64,000 nt of DNA from Oreohelix idahoensis (lineage: Eukaryota > Mollusca > Gastropoda > Stylommatophora > Oreohelicidae). Numbering within the stretch: the stretch's first letter is position 1; each line of letters opens with the position of its first letter. The notes under the pieces are model-generated. The model had not been told where the DNA came from. It was given only the letters and a program-made list of their open reading frames with translations, and made no database searches. Where the stretch lies: contig JAMPIV010013724.1 of the NCBI GenBank assembly GCA_024509875.1, forward strand, positions 302,211 through 366,210, written 5' to 3'. Below, piece by piece: positions 54,653-64,000 of this stretch. Both the position numbers and the translations under genes were made by a program.

Positions 54653-55171
54653 GATTTGGTAGATATCAAGACAGAAAAAAGGAAGGGGGAGGGGGATTTT
54701 TAAACAAAGAAAATGTCTGACTATCCCTCTCCCGTTGTAATTTAAAGCATGGTATCCTGTGGATTGAAGATACCTTTTCCCTGTTCCCAGTGAAAACCCA
54801 CAAACTAGCTTACTAAAATGCACTTTGTTCATGAACTACATAAGGTAGGAACGTGATCTTTTCTGTGGAGTTAAACGCAATATATACCCCAATTATAACC
54901 AACTTTCAGGTTGAACAGGGTATAACAGCAACATAGTAGACAAAGGAACGAACGATTTTCTGTGGAGTGAAGTTAACATTCAGCAAAATATGGTTTAGTG
55001 TGAATTTTCAACCGTAATGTTCATTGTTACGCCTCTTTTTGCGCACCACAATGCGTTCATGAGTTTGAAACATCGCGGTGCTCAAATAGAACGTCGCTAG
55101 ATTAAAATGACGTCATATAAAACAATTACGTAGACGCGCGTGCAGAGCGTCACATTTGTGACTTTGTCATA
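54653..55171. other. No gene seen
   Basis: Unassigned sequence upstream of the head-to-head LINE pieces. Confidence 0.35.
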
Positions 55172-55460
55172 CCATTTCAGTTCTTCTATTCTACGCAAGC
55201 ACCCGTTTATAAAAGCCTGTAAGTTTTTTGGTTGTTGTTTTTGTTGTTCTCCATGTATCAGAGCCATACAATAGGACTGACTTCACATTTGAGTTGAAGA
55301 TTCTTATTTTCGTGTTGGACTTGATTTCTCTTGTTCTCCAGATGTTTCACAATGCAATGAAAGCTCCTCTTGCTTTTTGTATTTTTATTTTGATATCACT
55401 GTCTGTCCCTCCAAATTTGTCTATATTACTTCCAAGATATGTGTACGATCTACATCTTCT
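55172..55460 (-). pseudogene. LINE RT C-terminal fragment, head-to-head with next LINE
   Basis: The minus strand encodes SYTYLGSNIDKFGGTDSDIK at about 55400-55460, then KIQKARGAFIAL, and after a frame change NIWRTREIKSNTKIRIFNSN, VKSVLLYGSDTW and AFINGCLRRI near 55195. This is the part after the FADD box in the LINE family found on the plus strand just to the right. The two pieces meet at about 55460 in opposite directions. Confidence 0.72.
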
Positions 55461-56393
55461 AAGAGACAAGATGAAATATATTGATGATTTGGCAAGGGAA
55501 GCAGAGGAAGCTGCAGCCAAAGGAAATATGAGGGATATGTACAACAACACAAAGAAGCTAACAGGGAAATATAAGCAAGCAAATGGCCTCATAAAAGATA
55601 AGAATGGAAAATTGCTTAGTAATATACAAGAACAAATGAAGAGATGGACAGAACATTTTGAGGAACTTCTCAATAGACCATCTCCAACTAATCCCCCAGA
55701 CATCCAGCCAGCAGAAGTGGAGCTACTAACCAGCTGTGAACGACCAAGTAGAGGAGAAATAAAGAAAGCCATAAACCTTCTGAAAGATGGAAAAGCAGCT
55801 GGTCCAGATTGCATTCCAGCAGAGGCCATCAAAACAGATATTGATACCTCTACAGAGATATTATACAAACTACTTGGCAAAGTCTGGGAGAGAGAGGAAA
55901 TACCAGCAGAATGGAAGGAAGGTTATCTGGTCAAGTTGCCCAAGAAGGGAAATTTACAAGAGTGCACAAATTATAGAGGAATAATGTTACTATCAGTGCC
56001 AGCAAAAGTATTAAACAGAATCATCCTGGAGAGATTAAAAGAGTCCATAGACAAGCAACTGATAGATGAACAAGCAGGTTTTCGACAAAATAGATCCTGT
56101 ACAGACCATATAGCCACATTGAGAATAATAGTTGAACAAAGTCTGTAATGGAATTCACCGCTATACCTCGGATTCGTGGACTATGAAAAAGCATTTGACA
56201 GTGTAGACAGAGAATCGCTTTGGAAATTGATGAGGCATTATGGAGTTCCCATGAAGACCATTAACTTAATAAAGAAGACCTATGAAGACATGACATGCAG
56301 AGTTCTTCATGAAGGACAACTTACAGAACTCTTTAGGATTAGAACGGGATTGAGACAGGGGTGCCTCTTGTCTCCATTTCTTTTCTTACTAGC
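55461..56393 (+). pseudogene. LINE reverse transcriptase, first part (split by LTR)
   Basis: Plus-strand frames 55228-56148 (LINE sequence from about 55461) and 56176-56406: KGNMRDMYNNTKKLTGKYKQ, MKRWTEHFEELLNRP, LLKDGKAAGPDCIP, EEIPAEWKEGYLVKLPKKGN, TNYRGIMLLSVPAKVLNRII, EQAGFRQNRSCTDHIA, then after a frame change near 56150 VDYEKAFDSVDRESLW and GLRQGCLLSPFLFLLA. Coding stops at 56393, where an LTR begins with a CTAGC duplication, and resumes at 60090. One-base-type frame break, so not functional. The N-terminal endonuclease is absent. Confidence 0.85.
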
Positions 56394-57405
56394 TGTGACA
56401 TATTAAAATATAAGCTACCCTTGAATCTCACCGGGGGCCCTCAAATTTTGTTGAAATCAAATCGCCAACGTGCGTCCCACGTGGAATTCCCACGCGTGCT
56501 AATTAGTATGCAATACGTTATTATGCTAGCAGCCACGACATTCACCCTTTGTCTTATTTTAGTTTAGCCACGCCTATTGTCTTCTCTCTCGAGCTATTAA
56601 AATAAAGCTATCTTTGGATCTCTTACTGCCATCCCTTCAAGGAGGCGTGCCAGTGGCAGCAGGCGGTCAGTTAGCAACGTCTTTTGTAGTCACTAAGAGT
56701 GAATAGAGTTTTTAACACCTCTGGTTAACACGTGAACGTGAACAGTCTACGCGGGTTAGAAATCTCTGCAGGACAAAGAGGAACGGAGGAGTCTGGCGGT
56801 AAAAAGTTGTGAAAAAGACCTTTGATTCGCGGCAAAAACGCTAAAAGTTCCCGAGAATCAGGAGAGACGAGAAAACTGACATGGAGCTAACGATTTCCAA
56901 AAATTTAATATATAATGAAACATCCTAAAATTCAAGTTGTCAGTTGCTATCAAGAGTTCTGGAATAATCTAGCGCGCATTTGGAGTCTTATTTTATTGGA
57001 TTCCCTATACAAATAACGTGGAGAAATATTCTTAAGTTCTTGATTTGCGGTAAAATATTGTTAGCATTTAAGAGTTTTAACGTGTTAAGTTCATTATATT
57101 TCACTGGATTTTTGTGTTAATTTAAACCTATTAAATAAACCTATAGCAAAGTTCTCCAGATGTAAATCGAAAAATGTAACTACCCGTTATTTCCCGAGTA
57201 ATAGATGCGTAAAATAATTATAAGACGCTAGGCGATCGAAATTGTTTGATAAAAATTTATTTCTATTTCATCTTGTGTAAATCTTAAGTAATTAACTGTT
57301 CATAGCTAGTGTTAAAAGCGATATATTAGCTAGACACTCGTGAAGTTCTTTTTAATATAAATAATTAAATACCGGAGTGATTTTACAGGTCTTACCTAAA
57401 ACGCG

Positions 57406-57644
57406 TCTGTGGCCTAATGGATATGAACCCAGTTTCATAATCCAGATATACCAGGTTCGAAACCTGCTGCAGGCGGTTTGGTAGCAGATCGCTTTGTGTG
57501 GATTTTTAACAATGGTATAAGCGCCGTACCGTTCAGAAAGCAATGGCAAACTACTGAATGAAAAAAATTGCCTAGAAAAATCACAAACAGCCAATGAAAG
57601 CTGGGGTTGATTGCCACGTCCTGTAAAGGATAAGCAACTAACTA
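57406..57644 (+). repeat. tRNA-derived SINE with 12-bp duplication
   Basis: TCTGTGGCCTAATGGAT (box A) and CAGGTTCGAAACCTG (box B) form a tRNA-like head; the tail is (ACTA)n. Perfect duplication ACCTAAAACGCG lies at 57394-57405 and 57645-57656. Not a functional tRNA gene, since a non-tRNA body follows. Confidence 0.93.
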
Positions 57645-57880
57645 ACCTAAAACGCGGGTGTTAGAATATAATTATAATAGGATTACCTGTTATCTATATT
57701 CTATTTTATATAGGTGATCATACCTTTGCGATCCAACGGTTCTTAGAGAGATGCATGGTCAGGTGTCTTACGGCATCCCAATTATATGTTCCTAACATAC
57801 ACACATTGTCGGTAAAAAATCTGATGTTGAAGACCCTTCGCGGTCAGCCTTCTATATCCATGAGAGCGGTTAAATTACCA

Positions 57881-58666
57881 GAACACTGCTACGTAAAATT
57901 TGTGTTAAATGTTAAACTGGAACGGGACAATGCCAGAAGATCTTTTTCATCTTATACATATAAATTTTCCTGCCCTGATAAGGCAGAACTTACAGCACTA
58001 ATTTCTTTAAACAAACCCATATGACAGTAAAGTTTTCCTACCACCAAATTCTACAGAGAGCATTCACGGGTCATACCCGGCTATTTCCTTCCGAGAACAG
58101 CCTGGGAGTAACATTCTGCTGTTTGATAATATTTTCACATTCACTACGACAGAAACCTAGAAAAAACTTATCCCAACCCAATGCCTGCAGTACGAAGAGG
58201 AATACCCCCCAGGAAAAAAATATAATCAACGCACCAATTCAGCGAATCTCCGAGAAAAATAGCAGTTGCCTAGAACACTGCTACGTAAAATTTGTGTTAA
58301 ATGTTAAACTGGAACGGGGCAATGCCAGAAGATCTTTTTCATCTTATACATATAAATTTTCCTGGCCTGATAAGGCAGAACTTACAGCACTAATTTCTTT
58401 AAACAAACCCATATGACAGTAAAGTTTTCCTACCACCAAATTCTACAGAGAGCATTCACGGGTCATACCCGGCTATTTCCTTCCGAGAACAGCCTGGGAG
58501 TAACATTCTGCTGTTTGATAATATTTTCACATTCACTACGACAGAAACCTAGTAAAAACTTATCCCAACCCAATGCCTGCAGTACGAAGAGGAATACCCC
58601 CCAGGAAACAAATATAATCAACGCACCAATTCAGCGAATCTCCGAGAAAAATAGCAGTTGCCTAGA
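57881..58666 (+). repeat. 392-bp tandem duplication inside the solo LTR
   Basis: GAACACTGCTACGTAAAATT at 57881 recurs at 58273, and the two units (57881-58272, 58273-58666) are nearly identical over their whole length. The paired ORFs (58021-58416, 58413-58685) follow from this. Confidence 0.93.
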
Positions 58667-59132
58667 CGGAGTTTTCTGGGGCTGAACTGGACAAACAACA
58701 GGACATATAATAGTCTTAAATACATTGTGTTTGATTAATTCCATGGAATGTATGCAGCGTCGGTAGAGGGGTAAGCATAATTGTCGTGAGCTCACTGTAT
58801 GTATGTAGAGGTGAAACGGAACGAAAGAATGTATTTCTTAAGTTACTACTTATATAACATCTTCTCTTTTATCTATCTCTCGCTAAGTCTGAAGGCCCAC
58901 GGGAGAGTTTTAAATTAAGGACATATTCTTTATCCGTCCTGACTACTCCCCACTCCCATTAGCAATCATTGTTCTGTTCTTTTGGGTAAATTACCTCTGT
59001 TGGGATCTTCCCTAATTTTTCCATATATCAGAGGGAAGGTTTATGAGAGTATATTTTCTTTCTCTTATGTAACTATAATTCACTGATGTAATGATAACTA
59101 TGTATTGATGTTGTGATCTATTTTCTAACGAT

Positions 59133-59706
59133 CATCATCATCATCATCATCTCAACCCATAACCCGTCATGGGTCGTAGGGGTGCCATGGTGGAAGCATC
59201 AGCAGACAGGGTCCTCCACTGCTCTCTATTCTCAGCAATGCGTACAAGTGTGGAGAAACCGTGTCCTGCCCATTCTTTGATGTTATCAGCCCAGGATTTT
59301 CTTTGCCTTCCTCTTCTCCGTTTACCTTCGACTGTTCCCTGGAGGATCGTTTTCGAAAGGGAGTCATGACGAGTTACATGCCCAAACCAGGCAAGCTTTC
59401 GACGTTTCACTATTGACAAAAGTGGTTCTTGATGGCCTGCATAGGTGTTTATCTTCTCTCTAACATAGACATTTGTTTTGTGCTCTTTATAGCAAATGCG
59501 CAAAATTCTTCTGTAACATTTATGCTCGAAAGCCTGAATCCTTCGCTCCGTATCTGCAGTGAGTGTCCAGCCCTCACACCCATACAAGAGAATAGATAAT
59601 ACAAGTGATTTGTATAATTTGATCTTCACAGGAAAACTGATGTTACTTTTCCAGATCACATTCAACCTTGTCATGGCAGCTGAGGCCATCTCAAGTCTTG
59701 TCTTGA
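59133..59706 (-). pseudogene. 5'-truncated LINE with 12-bp duplication and (GAT)n tail
   Basis: Minus-strand frame 59147-59713: KIKTRLEMASAAMTRLNVIW, VKIKLYKSLVLSILLYGCEGW, YRRILRI, KLAWFGHVTRH, TVEGKRRRGRQRKSWADNI and an REQWR end, then a (GAT)n tail at 59133-59150. This is the end of an ORF2 downstream of the RT. The duplication TTTTCTAACGAT flanks it (59121-59132 and 59707-59718), so it inserted into the solo LTR. The remaining frame is uninterrupted, suggesting a young insertion. Same family as 50700-51059. Confidence 0.88.
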
Positions 59707-60094
59707 TTTTCTAACGATATAATAAACTTAATAAACCTTAAGCTATTGGTGATGGTCAAAACCTTTCCTGCCATTTATATGTGACCCGTAGTTTATCTGT
59801 TTTCTACATATGTACGTATTTATGTCACAAAATTGTTTGTGTGTGCGTACGTGAGGGTAGTGTAATTTGAATCAGTATCAAGTGAGAAAGTGCGTCTCCA
59901 TTAAAGTGTGTCGTACTAGATAGGCTGGATTTAGAGCAATTACTCAATCCAAGACCGTATTTTCTCTTACACCAGTTCTCCTCGTAAACAGGACTATTTC
60001 TCACACCTTCCTCTCACATAGCTCTCACTATATCATCTCTGCTCGGACGGGACCATAAATATCTTAGGTCTATCTATAAAATTACGACACTAGC

Positions 60095-60308
60095 AATAGA
60101 TTGGGTTATGAAAACATCGACATCACACAACAGAAATGGAATCCAGTGGAATCTGACTAAACAGCTTGATAATCTGGATTTCGCAGATGACTTGGCTCTT
60201 CTGTCCCATAACCATAATCAGATGCAAGAGAAAATGAAAATTCTCGATGAGAGGTCACAACAAGTCGGCCTGAAAATACACAGGGAAAAGACAAAGATTA
60301 TGAGAATA
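60095..60308 (+). pseudogene. LINE reverse transcriptase, second part (after solo LTR)
   Basis: Coding resumes directly after the CTAGC duplication with IDWVM, then LDNLDFADDLALLSHNHNQM (catalytic FADD near 60180), QVGLKIHREKTKIMRI. It is cut at 60308 by the LTR of a second element A, so this LINE was hit by two LTR elements about 215 bp apart. The piece after KIMRI lies beyond the window. Confidence 0.87.
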
Positions 60309-62722
60309 TGTGGTAAAGTGGGATGTTATAAATATCTATAGGGGACTTAGTGTACTGACTGAGATCAGCTGTGAAGGTATCTGTATCTAATAGGTGTAGT
60401 GTTTTACAGACAACCTTACTTGCTGCCACATATGTATACCTCAGTCAGAATTATTCTGGAATATTGTGATGACTACGTTATATGTCTAGGGTATGTATAT
60501 GGTGAAGTGTAAGTCACAACAACAACAGACAGATAAACAATTTAATTTATTCCACCACACTTGACAACACTGTGACACTCACATACATATAACACTCTAT
60601 GAGAATATCTTAAATGAGTCACTGATAAATTTTCAAATATCAATATGTATTCAGTGCTGTCATTAATGTATATGTGTCCTGATTCAAATACAAAGAGAAC
60701 CAGGAGTCACAATCAATTTTAATTACAAGTTATATGTACAGAATTTATCAATATGAATCTTGGAAAGACATATTTTATTAATATTATCCTATGTGTGTCA
60801 GTTGTGTAGTAGTAATATGAGGAATACTGGTTTTGTTTTGTTTTTTCAAGCTCTGTTGGTATTTGTCATCATGACTTTAATAGTTTGTTTCTGTTGGAAC
60901 TAGTAGTAGAGATGTTCTCAGTTCCTGGCATTAAAACAATTAAATTCCCCTCTTAATTTTATTTTACAATGTCATTTTAAGATGGGGGTACATAATGTTG
61001 AGCTCAGCTGGCCACATCAGCTTATCTTTCGTGATGGCGGCAGGAAAAGACTCCTCTGCTCGATTACTTCAATGAGTTCTGGAGCCACCTCACTGTTTGC
61101 TATAAGGACCAAGGAGTATGCTGTCCGCCTCTGGATTCAGCAAAGCTCTGTCCAAGTGCTGCTCAATAACTTTAAGACCACGGTCCCTGAAACAAGAAGG
61201 TTGTACCTCCTACTTCAGAACTAATTTATACTCTAGTTCTACACTGAGCACAATACATAACAAACCTGAGTTCAGAGCGTTAGGCCAACTGTCAGCTTCA
61301 TCTGAATTACTTTACACCAGTATATTCCTCCTTAATTGTCACTACGCCTCTGCAATTCCAGCATTATTTCTTTCTAGTCAATAATCTAGGTGTCAGTGTA
61401 CTGCTTGGCAATTCCATGTAGTTTTACTTTCCTCCGACACCTTCTGTTCAGGCTGGAGCACTATAGGCTTTACCTCATGTTCGCTACTGAACCACACATA
61501 TATACAGACATAATTATCAATTTACATTCAATTTTCATTTAAAAAGATGTCAAATATTTCAAACCTACCACAATTCATGGAAATAATACACAGTGACGTT
61601 GAATGGCAATGAATATAGCACAACTCTGATCTGCCGATGTCCCAGGCTTTATTTTAGGAAAAAATATACACTGGTGCTCAACGCACTGTTTCTTAGTAGG
61701 TTTATTACAAGATGTGGCCCTGAACAGACGCCCTGAATTGAGTATATTCGCAGCTCTAACCAATCAGGCCATGTTTACCCAATCGTTTGAAAAAAAGTAC
61801 TTCTACTCCCGTTTCCCCTGACAACGAAAGATAGTATTTATAGTCCGACTAATCGTGTTTAGCCTTACATTTGTTGCGCTCCAATCAAATAGGAGTTAAC
61901 ATGGAGACTCATTTTTCGTACAATGGTGGTCTAAAATTCTGCCACTGAGCGATTCTGATTTTGGTGTTGTCTGACACCCTCACTATTTTATTTTGGCTAT
62001 AATTTGGTAATTCTTAGACTATTTGCGTAACGTTTAACATATTATTTGTCAGCAAGTCCTAAGGAACCCAAATATACAAATTTAATGGAGCCAATATGCA
62101 TTTTCCACTAGGATAGTCGCGCTGTTACCACTTCCTCACTTCCAAACTTTAGGGTGTCTGGGTACTGTCATGTTTTCAAACGTAAACCAGTATAATGTCA
62201 TAATTCCCAATAAGCGTTTCTCAGGATTTTAAAACCTAACTCTGGTATGGGTAGTGTTTTTTATTCACTGTCTATCTGAAAAAAAAAGCTAGTGCTTGTG
62301 GCCTTACACGCGTGATGGTAGTAATTGTGTATCGCGCGACTGTGGTAGTATTGCCTGTGCCTGCTTTCTGCCTCTCCCTTCTTTCTATCTTTAGTCCATC
62401 TGTCTTTTGTTTTTGGTAACGTAGTGTAGAAAAAGACATGAATGGAATTTTAATTCTAGGTCAACTTGCGTATTTCAAGGTTTTTCTTAGAAATGGAGTA
62501 CACTTTTTAGTGTGTTTGGGAAACGCGTGTATACTGCAGAAGGCTTTACTATCAACGTGAAACGTTACAATTTGCAGACGCAGGAGAACACAAGGGGGAT
62601 TTCGAGTACAGTCATTGTGACAGCACTGTTCTTTACCATTCTTCTTTCCTTTTATTAAATTTATTTGTTAGACCTTATATTGTCCTTTTAATTTATATAT
62701 GTGGATGTAGAATTTCACGACA
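60309..62722 (-). repeat. 3' LTR of right element A copy
   Basis: 2414 bp, TGTCG at 62722 to CCACA at 60309 on the minus strand. Similar along its whole length to 4824-7224, with many substitutions and indels. Includes the conserved ATGGGGGTACATAATGTTGA block at 60981, also at 5645. The region around 61600-61800 matches positions 1-186 of the window. Confidence 0.88.
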
Positions 62723-62736
62723 AATCCTCCCCTCTT
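62723..62736 (-). promoter_or_regulatory. Polypurine tract of right element A copy
   Basis: On the minus strand AAGAGGGGAGG plus three bases (ATT) precedes the LTR start. The three extra bases are not in the left copy. Confidence 0.6.
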
Positions 62737-63199
62737 AAAACAGACGTTATACGTCAGTCTATAATTCTACATACACATAGAGAAATTTATGTCTATGCCT
62801 GGTGATTTCTTTGATTTTCATCGCACGGATGGCGGCTTAAAAAATCTGCATCAACGTTTCTCTAATTTTATTTTGCTCATGGATTAATGCAGGTGGGTCA
62901 AGTCAAAGTAAGCACTACTGACGAAGGTTGCCTCAGACCTCTGCAATCCAAGAATCCATTTCAGATATGTTACTGTACAGCTGCAAGTGTTACGGCTTGT
63001 CTTACTACTGCTTAGCAATCAATATTCACCATTTTCTCTTCGCTGAGTCTGCTCAACGACATGTCCCGAGAATATTAGATGTTCCTCAATTTGTACGTTA
63101 TGAGGAGTTGATCTATATGGTGATATCTGAGTTGTGGAGGGGATCCAATAATTTCCGGATCAGCCTTAATAAACACTCGGACTATCCTCAATTCAAAAG

Positions 63200-63250
63200 G
63201 TAACAATGGAGACACTCTGCTACTCCGAAATGTTCACAGCCAACAATTTG
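63200..63250 (-). pseudogene. RT fragment of right element A copy
   Basis: The minus strand reads RQIVGCEHFGVAECLHCYLL, the diverged counterpart of RKLLDVNISEERNESLSCLF in the left copy. Upstream RT motifs that exist in the left copy are not recognisable here: sequence similarity stops near 63250. Confidence 0.55.
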
Positions 63251-63944
63251 TCTGATCTCAGGCGGGATTGAATGTGGAAACACCCTTCTAATAATATATT
63301 TATAATGTTCTATAATGTGCCGCTCAAATGGAGGCTATATTCACCAACTATAGTTTCGCCTACCGACAATCTGGAGAATTAAGATAATATGTGGGGAAAT
63401 GAGTTTCTGCATCAGAAATCAATTCGCCCTTAGCATTGCTATAAGATGTGTGGGTTATCTCCATCCAGGGTCCGATCAATAATTTCCCTTGGACGGTATG
63501 GGGTCGGGTGACTACCAATGTCACCAGTGCCCTTTTAATGCTAAGTTAATAGCCATAGTGTGAAACGCTGTGAGCATTTCCCGAATTGCTCACTCGTCCA
63601 CTGCCCACTGTTCTTTGGTTAACAATTTGTTTCGGTTTTAACTTAGGCGGATCATCTTCAATGTCAATGTCAGCCAGCTCCCTAAATGCGGCTTCAAACT
63701 GTCCCTGGATTGACTGGTCTGAATTTCTATTTTCTCTGGATGCCTTTCTCAGAGTTGCGAATCTAAATATTTTTGGTGAACACTGTTGGGGGAAAGGTGG
63801 ATACCTATCCTCTATGTCAACCTTATTATTGTTATTTTCCTTGGTAATGTTAGGCCCATATGTTTCAGAATGCTTGGCTGGCATCTGATTATGATTTTCC
63901 CAACTTGGGGACTGTACCTTGCTACATTTTTCACAGGCCCCCAC
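63251..63944 (-). CDS. Unidentified coding-like segment of element A copy
   Basis: A 132-codon minus-strand frame (63546-63944) begins inside an integrase zinc-binding motif (ACEKCSKVQSP, C-x2-C) and continues as hydrophilic, Asn/Asp-rich sequence (GQFEAAFRELADIDIEDDPP) that I cannot assign. Downstream (63251-63545) minus-strand frames show coding-like phrases (GPWMEITHTSYSNAKGELIS, AETHFPTYYLNSPDC) with frame breaks. It occupies the place of the integrase core and most of RT. Confidence 0.4.
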
Positions 63945-64000
63945 AAATTGTGCAATGTCAGCAGCTCATATTACACACACCAACTTCAAACATTCCCAAA
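63945..64000 (-). pseudogene. Integrase zinc-binding region, edge of window
   Basis: The minus strand reads AADIAQFVG running into ACEKC at 63944. This corresponds to SDIVRYVKSCAQC of element B and DIENFVERC of the left A copy. An in-frame TGA precedes AAD. Cut by the window end. Confidence 0.55.

Larger units (their letters stand above)
56394..60089 (+). mobile_element. Solo LTR related to element B, with nested insertions
   Basis: Begins TGTGACATATTA and ends AAATTACGACA, like the B LTR (TGTGACG...TTTACGACA), and is flanked by the perfect 5-bp duplication CTAGC (56389-56393 and 60090-60094). The interior follows the B LTR in blocks, for example GGATTTTTGTGTTAATTTAA near 57112, ATAATTAAATAC near 57361 and GTGATCATACCTTTGCGATCC near 57714. 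No gag or pol is present, so recombination between two LTRs removed the inside. Length of 3.7 kb is explained by a SINE (57406-57644), a 392-bp tandem duplication and a LINE (59133-59706). Confidence 0.85.
60309..64000 (-). mobile_element. LTR retrotransposon A, right copy (partial)
   Basis: 3' LTR at 60309-62722, then polypurine tract and internal sequence up to the window end, all on the minus strand. It matches the left A copy (1120-1540) through about 63250 and is more diverged than expected for a recent duplicate. The RT remnant ends at the same point as in the left copy. Target duplication candidate on this side is GAATA (60304-60308); the partner lies outside. Confidence 0.82.

Noticed and set aside
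57406..57480. A tRNA gene
   Set aside because: Good A and B boxes but no complete cloverleaf; a SINE body, tail and target duplication follow. The same applies to the other tRNA-like heads listed.

Overview
The window is animal nuclear DNA, AT-rich and made almost entirely of transposable elements. It carries two related groups of Ty3/gypsy-type LTR retrotransposons, at least seven LINE insertions or remnants (RTE-like, CR1-like, R2-like and others), several tRNA-derived SINE families and many microsatellites. I see no bacterial, plant or fungal signature. The mix suggests a marine invertebrate, plausibly a mollusc or other lophotrochozoan; this is inference, because no host gene in the window confirms it.

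Layout. 1-7224: LTR element 'A' on the minus strand, with 2.4-kb LTRs, an open gag and a gutted pol; its 3' LTR runs off the left edge. It is inserted in an old minus-strand LTR of family 'B' (7225-8935). 8936-29886: diffuse repeats, namely a LINE 3' end, tRNA-like SINEs, a CR1-like LINE tail (15905-16786), a long inverted-repeat element (18022-19937) carrying a SINE, an R2-like LINE remnant (23620-24420) and an RTE-like LINE tail (24890-25790). 29899-33066: a complete RTE-type LINE with an uninterrupted 1011-codon ORF and a perfect 12-bp target-site duplication. 34824-39965: SINEs, a microsatellite block and broken LINEs. 40459-50665: complete LTR element 'B' on the plus strand (near-identical 2.43-kb LTRs, 5-bp duplication GTCTC, gag-pol with three frame breaks). 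50671-53170: LINE tail, then a LINE with its endonuclease part inverted relative to its RT part. 53171-55171: mostly unassigned, with one candidate host exon and a SINE. 55461-60308: a LINE split by a solo LTR related to B (56394-60089, duplication CTAGC) and then cut off by a second A element (60309-64000, running off the right edge).

The main biological point is that both LTR groups encode integrase BEFORE reverse transcriptase (Gag-PR-INT-RT-RNaseH), although RT and integrase are clearly Ty3/gypsy-like. This is the Gmr1-type arrangement, and both Gag proteins have a capsid C-terminal part resembling the SCAN domain, as expected for that group. Element B keeps all catalytic motifs. Element A keeps gag but has lost protease, the integrase catalytic core, the RT active-site half and RNase H; the second A copy shares the same RT breakpoint, so A looks like a non-autonomous subfamily.

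No convincing host gene is annotated. The nested insertions give a clear relative order of events.
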